Shown here: positions 1-7,133 of the stretch, one piece after another
Layout: each line of letters opens with the position of its first letter
Numbering within the stretch: position 1 is the stretch's first letter
Source: Allobosea sp.
GTDB taxonomy: Bacteria > Pseudomonadota > Alphaproteobacteria > Rhizobiales > Beijerinckiaceae
Assembly: GCF_017308015.1 (NCBI RefSeq)
Contig: NZ_JAFKFW010000029.1
Span: 1 to 64,000 of the forward strand
DNA length: 64,000 bases
Reading direction: 5' to 3'
Translations under genes and position numbers: made by a program
The notes under the pieces: model-generated
The model's input: the letters and a program-made list of their open reading frames with translations, nothing else
The model's database searches: none
What the model was told of the DNA's origin: nothing

Positions 1-1
1 C

Positions 2-178
2 TTTGCCGACGAGAGGGCGCAGGCGCTCGGTTATGCTTCGGTGCATCTCTACACCCATGCCAAGCTGACCCAGCGCATCGGCTGGTACGAGCGGCTGGGC
101 TTCACCGTCACGCATCATGAGGAGATGGCCGACCGCCGGCTGACCCATATGCGCAAGACCTTTGCAAAAGCGGGCTGA
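2..178 (+). CDS. GNAT family N-acetyltransferase, C-terminal fragment
   Basis: The reading frame is open from the window edge and stops with TGA at 176-178, leaving 58 residues of a gene that starts upstream. The visible part contains the C-terminal GNAT signature: an alpha helix followed by RIGWYERLGF (acetyl-CoA binding tail motif Y-x-R-x-GF) and a closing beta strand ending in HMRKTF. GNAT enzymes move an acetyl group from acetyl-CoA to an amine; the substrate cannot be told from this part. The next gene starts 15 bp downstream, so the two may be cotranscribed. Confidence 0.8.
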   Translation, partial: FADERAQALGYASVHLYTHAKLTQRIGWYERLGFTVTHHEEMADRRLTHMRKTFAKAG

Positions 179-192
179 AAGAGGGAACGGGC

Positions 193-939
193 ATGGCAGG
201 ACGTTTGAAGGGCAAGGTCGCGGTCGTCACCGCCGCAGGGCAGGGAATCGGCCGGGCCATCGCCGAGGCTTTCGTTGCCGAAGGCGCCATCGTCTGGGCG
301 ACCGACAAGGACGTCGCCCTGCTGGAGGGCATTCCGAAGGCGAAGAAGCGCAAGCTCGACGTGCTCTCGACCAAGGCGGTCAACGCCTTCGCCGAGAAGG
401 TCGGCCCGGTCGACATTCTCGTGAACGCCGCCGGTTTCGTCCATCACGGCACGGTGCTCGACACCGACGACAAGGCCTGGGACTTCTCTTTCGACCTCAA
501 CGTCAAGTCGATGCACCGCACGATCCAGGCCTTCCTGCCGGGCATGCTGGCGAAGGGTTCGGGCTCGATCGTCAATATCGCCTCTGGCGCCGGCTCGGTG
601 CGCGGCATCCCGAACCGCTACGCCTATGGAGCGACCAAGGCGGCGGTGATCGGCCTGACCAAGGCGGTTGCGGCCGACTACATCAAGAAGGGCATCCGCG
701 CGAACGCGATCTGCCCCGGCACGATCCAGTCGCCCTCGCTCGACCAGCGCATCAAGGATCTCGCCCAGGCGACGAAGACCACCGAGGCCGCGGCCCGGCA
801 GGCCTTCATCGATCGTCAGCCCATGGGCCGGCTCGGCACGGCCGAGGAGATCGCGGCGCTCGCCGTCTATCTCGCGGCCGACGAGTCGAGCTACACCACC
901 GGCCAGATCCATCTGGCGGATGGCGGCTTCGCGCTCTGA
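193..939 (+). CDS. SDR family oxidoreductase, DHRS6/BDH2-like
   Basis: 248 aa, a classical short-chain dehydrogenase. The N-terminal Rossmann motif TAAGQGIGRA (about residues 14-23), the NAAG motif after strand 4 (about 78), the catalytic Ser in NIASGAGS and YxxxK in YAYGATKAA (about 142-150) are all present. The stretch VNAAGFVHHGTVLD and the C-terminal TAEEIAALAVYLAADESSY resemble the DHRS6/BDH2 subgroup (cytosolic 3-hydroxybutyrate or 4-hydroxyproline-type dehydrogenases) and bacterial 2-keto-3-deoxy-L-fuconate dehydrogenases. An AGAGGGAA Shine-Dalgarno precedes the ATG. It lies 96 bp before two denD-like genes on the same strand, which points to a catabolic operon for a sugar acid; the substrate is inferred only. 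Confidence 0.88.
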   Translation: MAGRLKGKVAVVTAAGQGIGRAIAEAFVAEGAIVWATDKDVALLEGIPKAKKRKLDVLSTKAVNAFAEKVGPVDILVNAAGFVHHGTVLDTDDKAWDFSFDLNVKSMHRTIQAFLPGMLAKGSGSIVNIASGAGSVRGIPNRYAYGATKAAVIGLTKAVAADYIKKGIRANAICPGTIQSPSLDQRIKDLAQATKTTEAAARQAFIDRQPMGRLGTAEEIAALAVYLAADESSYTTGQIHLADGGFAL

Positions 940-1034
940 AGCGCTTCCGGACGAAGGGCGCTCGCCGCCCTCCGTTTTCCTGACGCGGTTGCCGCCGAGA
1001 GCGACCCGAGACGCGAACCGGATAGGGAGAGATC

Positions 1035-2021
1035 ATGCATGTCCTGATCACGGGTGCGGCCGGCATGGTCGGCCGCAGGCTGGCGGAGCGTCTGGCGCGT
1101 GAGGGCCAATGCGCCGGCCAGGCGATCGACAGGCTGACGCTGACCGATGTGGTGCCGGCTTCGCTGCCGGCGGAGCTTGGGGGACGGGCGACGATCCGCG
1201 TCGAGGATGCCGGCGATGCCGCTGTCGCGAAACAGCTCGCGGCGCTGCGGCCGGACCTGATCTTCCACCTTGCAGCGATCATCTCCGGCGAGGCCGAGCG
1301 CGATTTCGACAAGGGCTACCGCGTCAATCTCGACGGCATGCTGAACCTGCTGGAGGCGATCCGACACGAGGGCGGCGCGGATTATGTGCCGAAGCTGGTC
1401 TTCACCAGCTCCAGCGGCATTTTCGGTGCTCCGTTCCCAGCGTCGATTTCGGACGAATTCCACGTCACGCCGTTGACGAGCTACGGCACGCAGAAGGCGA
1501 TCGGCGAGTTGCTGCTGGCCGACTATTCGCGGCGCGGCTTCGTCGAGGGCGTCGGCATCCGCTTTCCCTCGATCGTGGTCCGGCCGGGCAAGCCCAATGC
1601 CTCGGCCGGCGGCTTCTTCTCCGGCATCATCCGCGAGCCGCTGCAGGGCGTGGAAGCGCTCTTGCCGGTCGGCGATGAGGTGCTCTTCACCCACGCGAGC
1701 CCGCGCTCGGCCGTCGGTTTCCTGATCCATGCCGCCGGTTTGTCCCGTGAGCAGCTCGGCCCTCGCGTCAACCTGACCATGCCCGGCGTCTGCGTCACTG
1801 TCGGCGAGCAGATCGAGGCGCTGCGGCGCATTGCCGGCGACAAGGCGGTGAAGCTGATCCGGCGTGCGCCAGATCCGGCTTCCGCGGCGATCGTCGCAGG
1901 CTGGCCGACCCGTTTCGACGCCAAGCGCGCGCTGGCTCTGGGCTTCACGGCCGAGCGCGATTTCGACGAGATCATTCGTGTCCATATCGCAGACGATCTC
2001 GGCGGCCATCTTCCGAACTGA
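1035..2021 (+). CDS. denD: NAD-dependent epimerase/dehydratase, D-erythronate dehydrogenase-like (first copy)
   Basis: 328 aa extended SDR. It begins with the nucleotide-binding GAAGMVGRRL (residues 7-16), followed by the conserved LIFHLAAIISGEAE and a YGTQKAIGELLL segment carrying the catalytic YxxxK. This motif set is that of DenD-type dehydrogenases, which oxidise C2 of D-erythronate to 2-oxo-tetronate. GGGAGAG precedes the ATG by 3-9 bases. A second homologous gene follows after 34 bp. Family membership is seen directly; the D-erythronate substrate comes from the family name and no denA/denB/denC partner genes are visible here. Confidence 0.85.
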   Translation: MHVLITGAAGMVGRRLAERLAREGQCAGQAIDRLTLTDVVPASLPAELGGRATIRVEDAGDAAVAKQLAALRPDLIFHLAAIISGEAERDFDKGYRVNLDGMLNLLEAIRHEGGADYVPKLVFTSSSGIFGAPFPASISDEFHVTPLTSYGTQKAIGELLLADYSRRGFVEGVGIRFPSIVVRPGKPNASAGGFFSGIIREPLQGVEALLPVGDEVLFTHASPRSAVGFLIHAAGLSREQLGPRVNLTMPGVCVTVGEQIEALRRIAGDKAVKLIRRAPDPASAAIVAGWPTRFDAKRALALGFTAERDFDEIIRVHIADDLGGHLPN

Positions 2022-2055
2022 CGAAACCTCAGAGCAAACCTTCAGGACAGAACCG

Positions 2056-3036
2056 ATGCATATTCTCGTTCTCGGCGGCGCCGGCATGGTCGGGCGCAAG
2101 TTCATCGAGCGGCTGGCGCGCGATGGCCAGCTCGGCGGCAAGCCGGTGAGGCGCGTGACGGCGCAGGATGTGGTCGTCGCTTCGCCGCCGCCGGCCGCAC
2201 CCTTCGATTTCGAGGCGGTGGTCTCCGATCTCTCGATCCAGGGCGAAGCCGAGAAGCTGATCGCGACCCGGCCGGAGGTGATCGTCCATCTCGCCGCTGT
2301 GGTCTCGGGCGAGGCCGAGGCCGATTTCGACAAGGGCTATCGGATCAACCTCGACGGTACGCGCTATCTCTTCGAGGCGATCCGCCACGCCGAGGCCTAT
2401 AAGCCGCGCGTGGTCTTCACGTCGTCGGTCGCGGTGTTCGGTGCGCCCTTCCACGAGAAGATCGAGGACGAGTTCTTCACCACGCCATTGACCAGCTACG
2501 GCACGCAGAAGGCGATCGGCGAATTGCTGCTCTGCGACTATTCGCGGCGCGGTTTCTTCGACGGCGTCGGCATCCGCCTGCCGACGATCTGCGTGCGGCC
2601 GGGCAAGCCGAACAAGGCGGCGTCGGGCTTCTTCTCGAACATCATCCGCGAGCCGCTGAACGGCGAGGAAGCGGTGCTGCCGGTCTCGGACCAGGTGCGC
2701 CACTGGCATGCCAGCCCGCGTTCGGCGGTCGGCTTCCTGATCCATGCCGCGACGATGGATACCGCCGCCATCGGCCCGCGCCGGGCGCTGACCATGCCGG
2801 GCTATTCCTGCACGGTCGCCGAGCAGATCGAGACCTTGCGCAAGGTCGCCGGCGAGAATGTGGTGAAGCGTATCCGCCGCGAGACCGACCCGGTGATCGA
2901 TGGGATCGTCGCCGGCTGGCCGCGCAACTTCGATCCGCAGCGGGCGCTGGCGCTTGGCTTCAGGGCGGAAGCGAATTTCGAGGAGATCATCCGCGTGCAT
3001 ATCGAGGACGAATTGCACGGGACGTTCGTGAAGTAA
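2056..3036 (+). CDS. denD: NAD-dependent epimerase/dehydratase, D-erythronate dehydrogenase-like (second copy)
   Basis: 326 aa from the ATG at 2056 (MHILVLGGAGMVGRK). A longer frame is open to 1864 but that part overlaps the upstream gene, and the chosen start aligns with the start of the first copy. Motifs match the first copy nearly one for one: VIVHLAAVVSGEAEADFDKG, YGTQKAIGELLL, VRPGKPN, SPRSAVGFLIHAA. Same reaction family as 1035-2021. The pair is an evident tandem duplication that has diverged mainly near the nucleotide-binding region and in the segment after the HLAA motif. A strong hairpin terminator follows within 25 bp. Confidence 0.85.
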   Translation: MHILVLGGAGMVGRKFIERLARDGQLGGKPVRRVTAQDVVVASPPPAAPFDFEAVVSDLSIQGEAEKLIATRPEVIVHLAAVVSGEAEADFDKGYRINLDGTRYLFEAIRHAEAYKPRVVFTSSVAVFGAPFHEKIEDEFFTTPLTSYGTQKAIGELLLCDYSRRGFFDGVGIRLPTICVRPGKPNKAASGFFSNIIREPLNGEEAVLPVSDQVRHWHASPRSAVGFLIHAATMDTAAIGPRRALTMPGYSCTVAEQIETLRKVAGENVVKRIRRETDPVIDGIVAGWPRNFDPQRALALGFRAEANFEEIIRVHIEDELHGTFVK

Positions 3037-3059
3037 GGCACTGCGCCTGAACAACCCTC

Positions 3060-3088
3060 ATGCCCGGCCTTGAGCCGGGCATTTCTTT
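3060..3088 (+). terminator. Rho-independent terminator after the denD pair
   Basis: A perfect 8-bp stem TGCCCGGC / GCCGGGCA with a CTTGA loop starts at 3061 and is followed by a T-rich TTTCTTT. It ends the SDR-denD-denD transcript. Confidence 0.8.
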
Positions 3089-3140
3089 GCAGGACAGCGA
3101 GATACCCTGGCCGGGGCTGGCCCGGCCAGGGCGTGAATAT

Positions 3141-3836
3141 TCAAGCCGGGCAGGGCTCGGCCTGTTCCTGCTGGCGACGCGGCGGGATGCCGGACGCAGG
3201 CGCACCACGCACAGGCTCTTCCACCGGCTCCAGCCCGGGCGCATGCGCCCAGCCGCTGGCGCTCCAGCTCTTGAGTGCCGCCCAGGTCGAGCGGTCGAGC
3301 CGGAACTGCTCGCAGGGGAACAGCCCGCCACGCGCCGGCAGCGACTTCAGGAACGAGCCCTCGGAGCGGAAGCCGGACTTCTCCAGGACCCGCCGCGAGG
3401 CCGGGTTGATGACACGGGTGTCCGCCTCGATCGCGGCCATGTCGATCAGCGAGAACAGGCTGTCGATCAGGCCCTGCACCGCCTCGGTGGCATAGCCCTT
3501 GCCCCAGTGCGGGGTGCCGAGCCAGTAGCCGATGAAGGGCACGCCCGTCGCCTGCCGGTGCGCGCTGATCATGCCGATCAGCTCATTGGGCTTGGAGCGC
3601 GGGGTGATCGCCAGCGCGAGATGCTCGCCCAGGGCATTGCCCTTGCGCATCGCGAAGACGAAGGGCTCCACCGCCTGGGACGGGTAGGGATGGGGAATCG
3701 ATGCCGTCATCTCCGCCACGGCCTTTTCTCCGGCAAGGCGCAGGATGGCATTGGCATCGGCCATGCGGGGCCAACGCAGCCAGAGACGGCGGGTCTCGAG
3801 CCGGAAGACATCGTCGCGGGTCAGTTCGGGGAACAT
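3141..3836 (-). CDS. GNAT family N-acetyltransferase (RimJ/RimL-like)
   Basis: 231 aa from ATG 3836, supported by GGAGAG five bases upstream; a start seven codons earlier lacks a site. The LxTRRLWLRWPRMADANAI opening, the ELIGMISAHR strand, the acetyl-CoA loop in YWLGTPHWGKGYATEAVQGL (Q/RxxGxG/A) and the VLEKSGFRSEG tail are typical of RimJ/RimL-type acetyltransferases, which acetylate ribosomal or other protein N-termini or small molecules. It lies downstream of rplU-rpmA on the same strand, but a strong terminator sits between them, only 25 bp before its start. The tail after about residue 185 is extra, Pro/Arg-rich and likely unstructured. Confidence 0.85.
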   Translation of the reverse strand: MFPELTRDDVFRLETRRLWLRWPRMADANAILRLAGEKAVAEMTASIPHPYPSQAVEPFVFAMRKGNALGEHLALAITPRSKPNELIGMISAHRQATGVPFIGYWLGTPHWGKGYATEAVQGLIDSLFSLIDMAAIEADTRVINPASRRVLEKSGFRSEGSFLKSLPARGGLFPCEQFRLDRSTWAALKSWSASGWAHAPGLEPVEEPVRGAPASGIPPRRQQEQAEPCPA

Positions 3837-3860
3837 ATCGTCTCTCCGTCGGCGCAAACG

Positions 3861-3894
3861 AAAAAAGGGAGCTGGGACTTTGGTCCCATCTCCC
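3861..3894 (-). terminator. Rho-independent terminator between rpmA and the GNAT gene
   Basis: Read on the minus strand, GGGAGATGGGAC pairs with GTCCCAGCTCCC (12 positions, one mismatch, CAAA loop) and is followed by six Ts. It closes the rplU-rpmA transcript and lies just 25 bp upstream of the GNAT start codon. Confidence 0.88.
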
Positions 3895-3991
3895 CTTCGC
3901 TGACCTTCGGGAGACCCTCTTCGGGCCTTTTAACCCTTGATCCGTTCGGTTCGATGGAACCGGCGGATCGAGAGAATTCCCTATCCGCCTT

Positions 3992-4258
3992 TTACTCTGC
4001 GGCCTCTTGGCCCGGAATTACGTTCACGAAAGCTCGGCCGAGTTTCGTCGTGAATCGGACGCGGCCGTTCGCTGTCGCAAAGAGGGTATGGTCTTTGCCC
4101 ATGCCGACATTGGCGCCGGCATGCCACTTGGTGCCGCGCTGACGGATAATGATGTTGCCGGGAATGACGGCCTGATCGCCGAACTTCTTGACGCCGAGGC
4201 GCCTTCCGTCGGAATCGCGACCGTTGCGGGACGAGCCGCCTGCCTTTTTGTGAGCCAT
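3992..4258 (-). CDS. rpmA: 50S ribosomal protein L27 (bL27)
   Basis: 88 aa, full family length. It begins [22 protein letters not shown] and contains [15 protein letters not shown] and GKDHTLFA, the standard bL27 sequence. The N-terminal arm reaches the peptidyl-transferase centre of the large ribosomal subunit. It directly follows rplU (168 bp gap), the conserved bacterial order, and is ended by the terminator at 3861-3894. The usual obg gene is not next to it here; a GNAT gene is. Confidence 0.98.
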   Translation of the reverse strand: MAHKKAGGSSRNGRDSDGRRLGVKKFGDQAVIPGNIIIRQRGTKWHAGANVGMGKDHTLFATANGRVRFTTKLGRAFVNVIPGQEAAE

Positions 4259-4426
4259 AACGCCCTACCTCAAAACTTGTCGTGTCTCTCTAACCCGAAT
4301 CGGCGGCGAAAGCCACCCGTCTCGGATACGAAATGCCGGAACACCATTCTGTCAGGAGTGACAGGCGGGAGACTGAACCCCGTCAGTGGTGATCCGGCGC
4401 GGAATTCGATGCCGGGAAACCCGGTC

Positions 4427-4915
4427 TCAGGCCTTGGACGCCTCGTCCTTGGCCTTCTTGGCAGGGGCCTTCTTGGCCGCGGCCTTCTTCGGCTTCTCAG
4501 CCTCCTCGCCAGCCTCGGCCTTGGCGGCCTTCGGCGCAGCCTTCGCCTTGGCGGCGACCGGAGCAGCGGCGGCATCGGCCTTCTTCATCTCCGGCTTCTT
4601 GCCGCCGGTGAGGATGTCGGTGATGCGGATAACGGTCAGCTCGGCGCGGAAGCCGCGCTTGCGCTTGGAGTTCTGGCGGCGGCGCTTCTTGAAGGCGATG
4701 ACCTTCTCGCCACGGGCCTGCTCGACGATCTCACCGACGACGGTGATCTCGGAGAGGGCCTTGGCGTCGAGCGTCGTCTTTTCGCCCTCGGTGAGCATCA
4801 GCACCGAGTCGAACGCGACTGTGTCGCCGGCATTGCCTTCGATCTTAGCAGCGGTGATCTTGTCGTTGGCGGCAACGCGGAACTGCTTCCCGCCGGTCTT
4901 GATGACTGCGAACAT
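4427..4915 (-). CDS. rplU: 50S ribosomal protein L21 (bL21) with Ala/Lys-rich tail
   Basis: 162 aa. The start MFAVIKTGGKQFRV at 4915 has a consensus GGAGGACA site upstream; a much longer open frame upstream is not coding. Residues 1-103 form the bL21 domain, including the RRRQNSKRKRGFRAELT rRNA-binding stretch. Residues from about 108 on form a low-complexity extension of Ala, Lys, Pro and Glu, as seen in many alphaproteobacterial L21 proteins. It heads the rplU-rpmA transcript. Confidence 0.97.
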   Translation of the reverse strand: MFAVIKTGGKQFRVAANDKITAAKIEGNAGDTVAFDSVLMLTEGEKTTLDAKALSEITVVGEIVEQARGEKVIAFKKRRRQNSKRKRGFRAELTVIRITDILTGGKKPEMKKADAAAAPVAAKAKAAPKAAKAEAGEEAEKPKKAAAKKAPAKKAKDEASKA

Positions 4916-5209
4916 TTTGTCCTCCATGTTCGGCCCCGTCCTGTCGCGGCTTCCGGTCGGGAGCCTCGCGGGACGGCTTTTTGGCAGTCGATTGCGTGAT
5001 CTGGCTTGCTCTTGCCGGCATGCGACGCAGCGCACATGCCAAAAGAGATCGGGCGCGGATTTCTCCACGCCGGACGGTGCTCGATAGTCGCAAGGCCGGG
5101 GGAGGTCAAGCGAAAGCGGCTGTGAAGAGTGGATTTCTGTCGGTCGGGAGGCTTGCCCCCCGGCGGAGGGTTGTGTAGTAAGCGCCTCGCTTCGACCGAA
5201 GGCGACCGC

Positions 5210-5299
5210 GGACAGGTGGCAGAGTGGTTGAATGCACCGCACTCGAAATGCGGCATACCTGCAAGGGTATCGGGGGTTCAAATCCCTCCCTGTCCGCCA
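5210..5299 (+). tRNA. tRNA-Ser (anticodon CGA)
   Basis: A 90-nt type-II tRNA with acceptor stem GGACAGG / CCTGTCC, a G discriminator and an encoded CCA end. The anticodon loop reads CTCGAAA, giving CGA (codon UCG). A long variable arm (ATACCTGCAAGGGTAT) and the T-loop GGTTCAAATCC are present. Its 3' end is the attachment site of the integrated element that starts here. Confidence 0.97.
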
Positions 5300-5300
5300 C
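5286..5300 (+). repeat. attL core, 15-bp direct repeat inside tRNA-Ser 3' end
   Basis: CTCCCTGTCCGCCAC covers the last acceptor-stem bases, CCA and one more base. It is identical to 35670-35684. The tRNA is left intact. Confidence 0.9.
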
Positions 5301-5354
5301 CTTCTCCATCTAAGTAGTTGAAATCATTAGCGCCGCTCCGGCGCGGTGACCTTG

Positions 5355-5377
5355 TTCCCCAACTTATTCCCCAACTT
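5355..5377 (+). repeat. Left pair of arm-type repeats (TTCCCCAACTT x2)
   Basis: Two exact copies of TTCCCCAACTT begin at 5355 and 5367, a 12-bp pitch, 55 bp inside the attL core. The same paired pattern is found next to the integrase at 35529-35551, and inverted at 16482-16504. Their position fits arm-type integrase binding sites. Confidence 0.7.
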
Positions 5378-5444
5378 GCGCCGAGAGAGTGGACGGAAGT
5401 CCATAAACGCTGACGTAGCCAATCGCACTGGGCGCGTGCCTTCC

Positions 5445-7013
5445 TCAATGCGAGGACGGAGGAGTTTCCCGATGGGCGTGCGCTACCATCACCGCCCACC
5501 AGTCCCCCACGACATCGGGAATCCGATCTGTGAACGGATATGGCCGGGCTTCTGGGAGTTCAGGGTGAAGCTTGTTGTGGACGCGCTCCAACATCCAGCC
5601 GCGATGCTCGTCATCCGTGCCTCGAACAACCGCTTCGAAAAAGCTGTCCTCGGTCGCTGAGGCAAAAGTCTTCTCCAGGTCGTCAATATGGCAGAAACGC
5701 ACCGCGATCTGGTCAGCGTCTGTGATTTCCGGATCGCTTTCGCGAGCTATGGATTTGGCGCGGCTGAGTACCTCATCGATGATGGGGCCGCCCATAGAAA
5801 GCCAAGTGTCTAGCGTCACGACGATGCCGCGCACGTCGCTGGCGAATTCGACGGGTGGAAGAATGCCCCTTCGGCGGTGTGAGACGTAACGCCAGATCTG
5901 AAAGGCGCCTTTGGCCATCTCGTCATATCCACGGGCGGCTGCGCTGATCGGATCATCGCCAAAGCGAGCGCTGAAAGACATTCGCCTAGCCTTGCATTCG
6001 AGGACGACGGCCATCCCCCCGCGGCGTGAAATCAGGACGTCAGGCGTATCGAAGTGGCGCTTGCCCTGCTTGTATTTGAAGCTCGGCGAGATTTGGGACG
6101 ATGGGAGAACGGCACGGAGAAAATCGACGCAGTACGTTTCAAACCTCGCCGCAATCTCGTTTTTCACCGGATCCGGTCCGTCAATAACATCGTAGAAGAC
6201 ACCGCCTGCCGCCCTTAGGCTTATGAGTTCTGGAAGAGGGCAAACGGCAGCCTCCCCGAACACAATTAGGGGCGTTGAGCGGAGAATACTTGGTTTGTAG
6301 GCGGTCTGGCCCGGTACAGTGCGGATCCGTGCGGCCTCACGCCGCGCATCTTGGTGCGTGCAGCTGATATGTTTAATGACGGCGACCGAAAGTTCCGATG
6401 GAATGCTCACTCCCGTAAAGTCGAAATCGAGCCTGACGTTTGGGCGTTCGTTAAAAGCAGCGCGGAGCGCAAAGCAAGCATGGGAGTATTCTGAGAGGGA
6501 AAAGCCGTTCTTGGCCTGAAAATAGGCAGTTGTCAGAGGTCCGCCATAGAGGAAGCCAGAGCGATAGAGCTGCTGGAACGATAAAAATCCACGCTGCCAC
6601 TCGAACTGACGCTGACTTAAGCGATGCAGCTCATATAGAATCCCGACATTTCGGCGCGCGATGCCATCTTCGGCATTCTCTAACTCATTCACCAAATTGC
6701 GGGCTCTTCCCATTGCCGAAAATGCGCGACAGTTCAGGGTTTTAGTTTTGGTGCGAAGCCTGGGCGTTTCCTTCGGAACTACGAGCAGCTCGTTTGCAAG
6801 GGTTTCGATCAGCCAGGGATAGATCGCCAGTCGGTTGGTCAGGTCGGAATTGGCGGCCTCTTCGGGAAACTCCAAATGCTTCGCGGCTGCTCTGACGTTG
6901 CCTGTCTGCAGCGTCCGCGTGGCCCAGCACATTATCAAGAACGCGGCATCATCGGCGCGCGACAACAGCTCATCCAGTTTCCGCCGGTAGAGTTCCTTTT
7001 TCTGTCGGCTCAT
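5445..7013 (-). CDS. Putative PD-(D/E)xK nuclease, defence-associated
   Basis: 522 aa protein that I do not recognise by name. The C-terminal half carries a PD-(D/E)xK nuclease signature: PD at 324-325, then a hydrophobic strand ending in ECK at 339-341 (VVLECKARR), with a preceding helix containing E287/E292. The first roughly 280 residues are mostly helical with many Arg residues and could hold a DNA- or protein-binding region. The gene is the last of the leftward operon and follows the methyltransferase-Mrr gene with a 120-bp gap, so a joint role in restriction is likely but inferred. A weak AGGGCGA site precedes ATG 7013. Its codon use looks less GC-rich than the chromosome. Confidence 0.7.
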   Translation of the reverse strand: MSRQKKELYRRKLDELLSRADDAAFLIMCWATRTLQTGNVRAAAKHLEFPEEAANSDLTNRLAIYPWLIETLANELLVVPKETPRLRTKTKTLNCRAFSAMGRARNLVNELENAEDGIARRNVGILYELHRLSQRQFEWQRGFLSFQQLYRSGFLYGGPLTTAYFQAKNGFSLSEYSHACFALRAAFNERPNVRLDFDFTGVSIPSELSVAVIKHISCTHQDARREAARIRTVPGQTAYKPSILRSTPLIVFGEAAVCPLPELISLRAAGGVFYDVIDGPDPVKNEIAARFETYCVDFLRAVLPSSQISPSFKYKQGKRHFDTPDVLISRRGGMAVVLECKARRMSFSARFGDDPISAAARGYDEMAKGAFQIWRYVSHRRRGILPPVEFASDVRGIVVTLDTWLSMGGPIIDEVLSRAKSIARESDPEITDADQIAVRFCHIDDLEKTFASATEDSFFEAVVRGTDDEHRGWMLERVHNKLHPELPEARPYPFTDRIPDVVGDWWAVMVAHAHRETPPSSH

Positions 7014-7133
7014 CGAATCGCCCTAGTGAGAGCGATCAATCTACGCTCTCACCACTCTCCTTGAAGGTTCAAATGCTGCTCCTCTTTGGCGGCGTAAGCC
7101 GGACCTCACCAACGAGATTGGGCCGAGGCAAGC

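Noticed and set aside
891-2333. 480-codon minus-strand frame over the denD region
   Set aside because: Antisense image; the plus strand has clear dehydrogenase motifs with ribosome sites.
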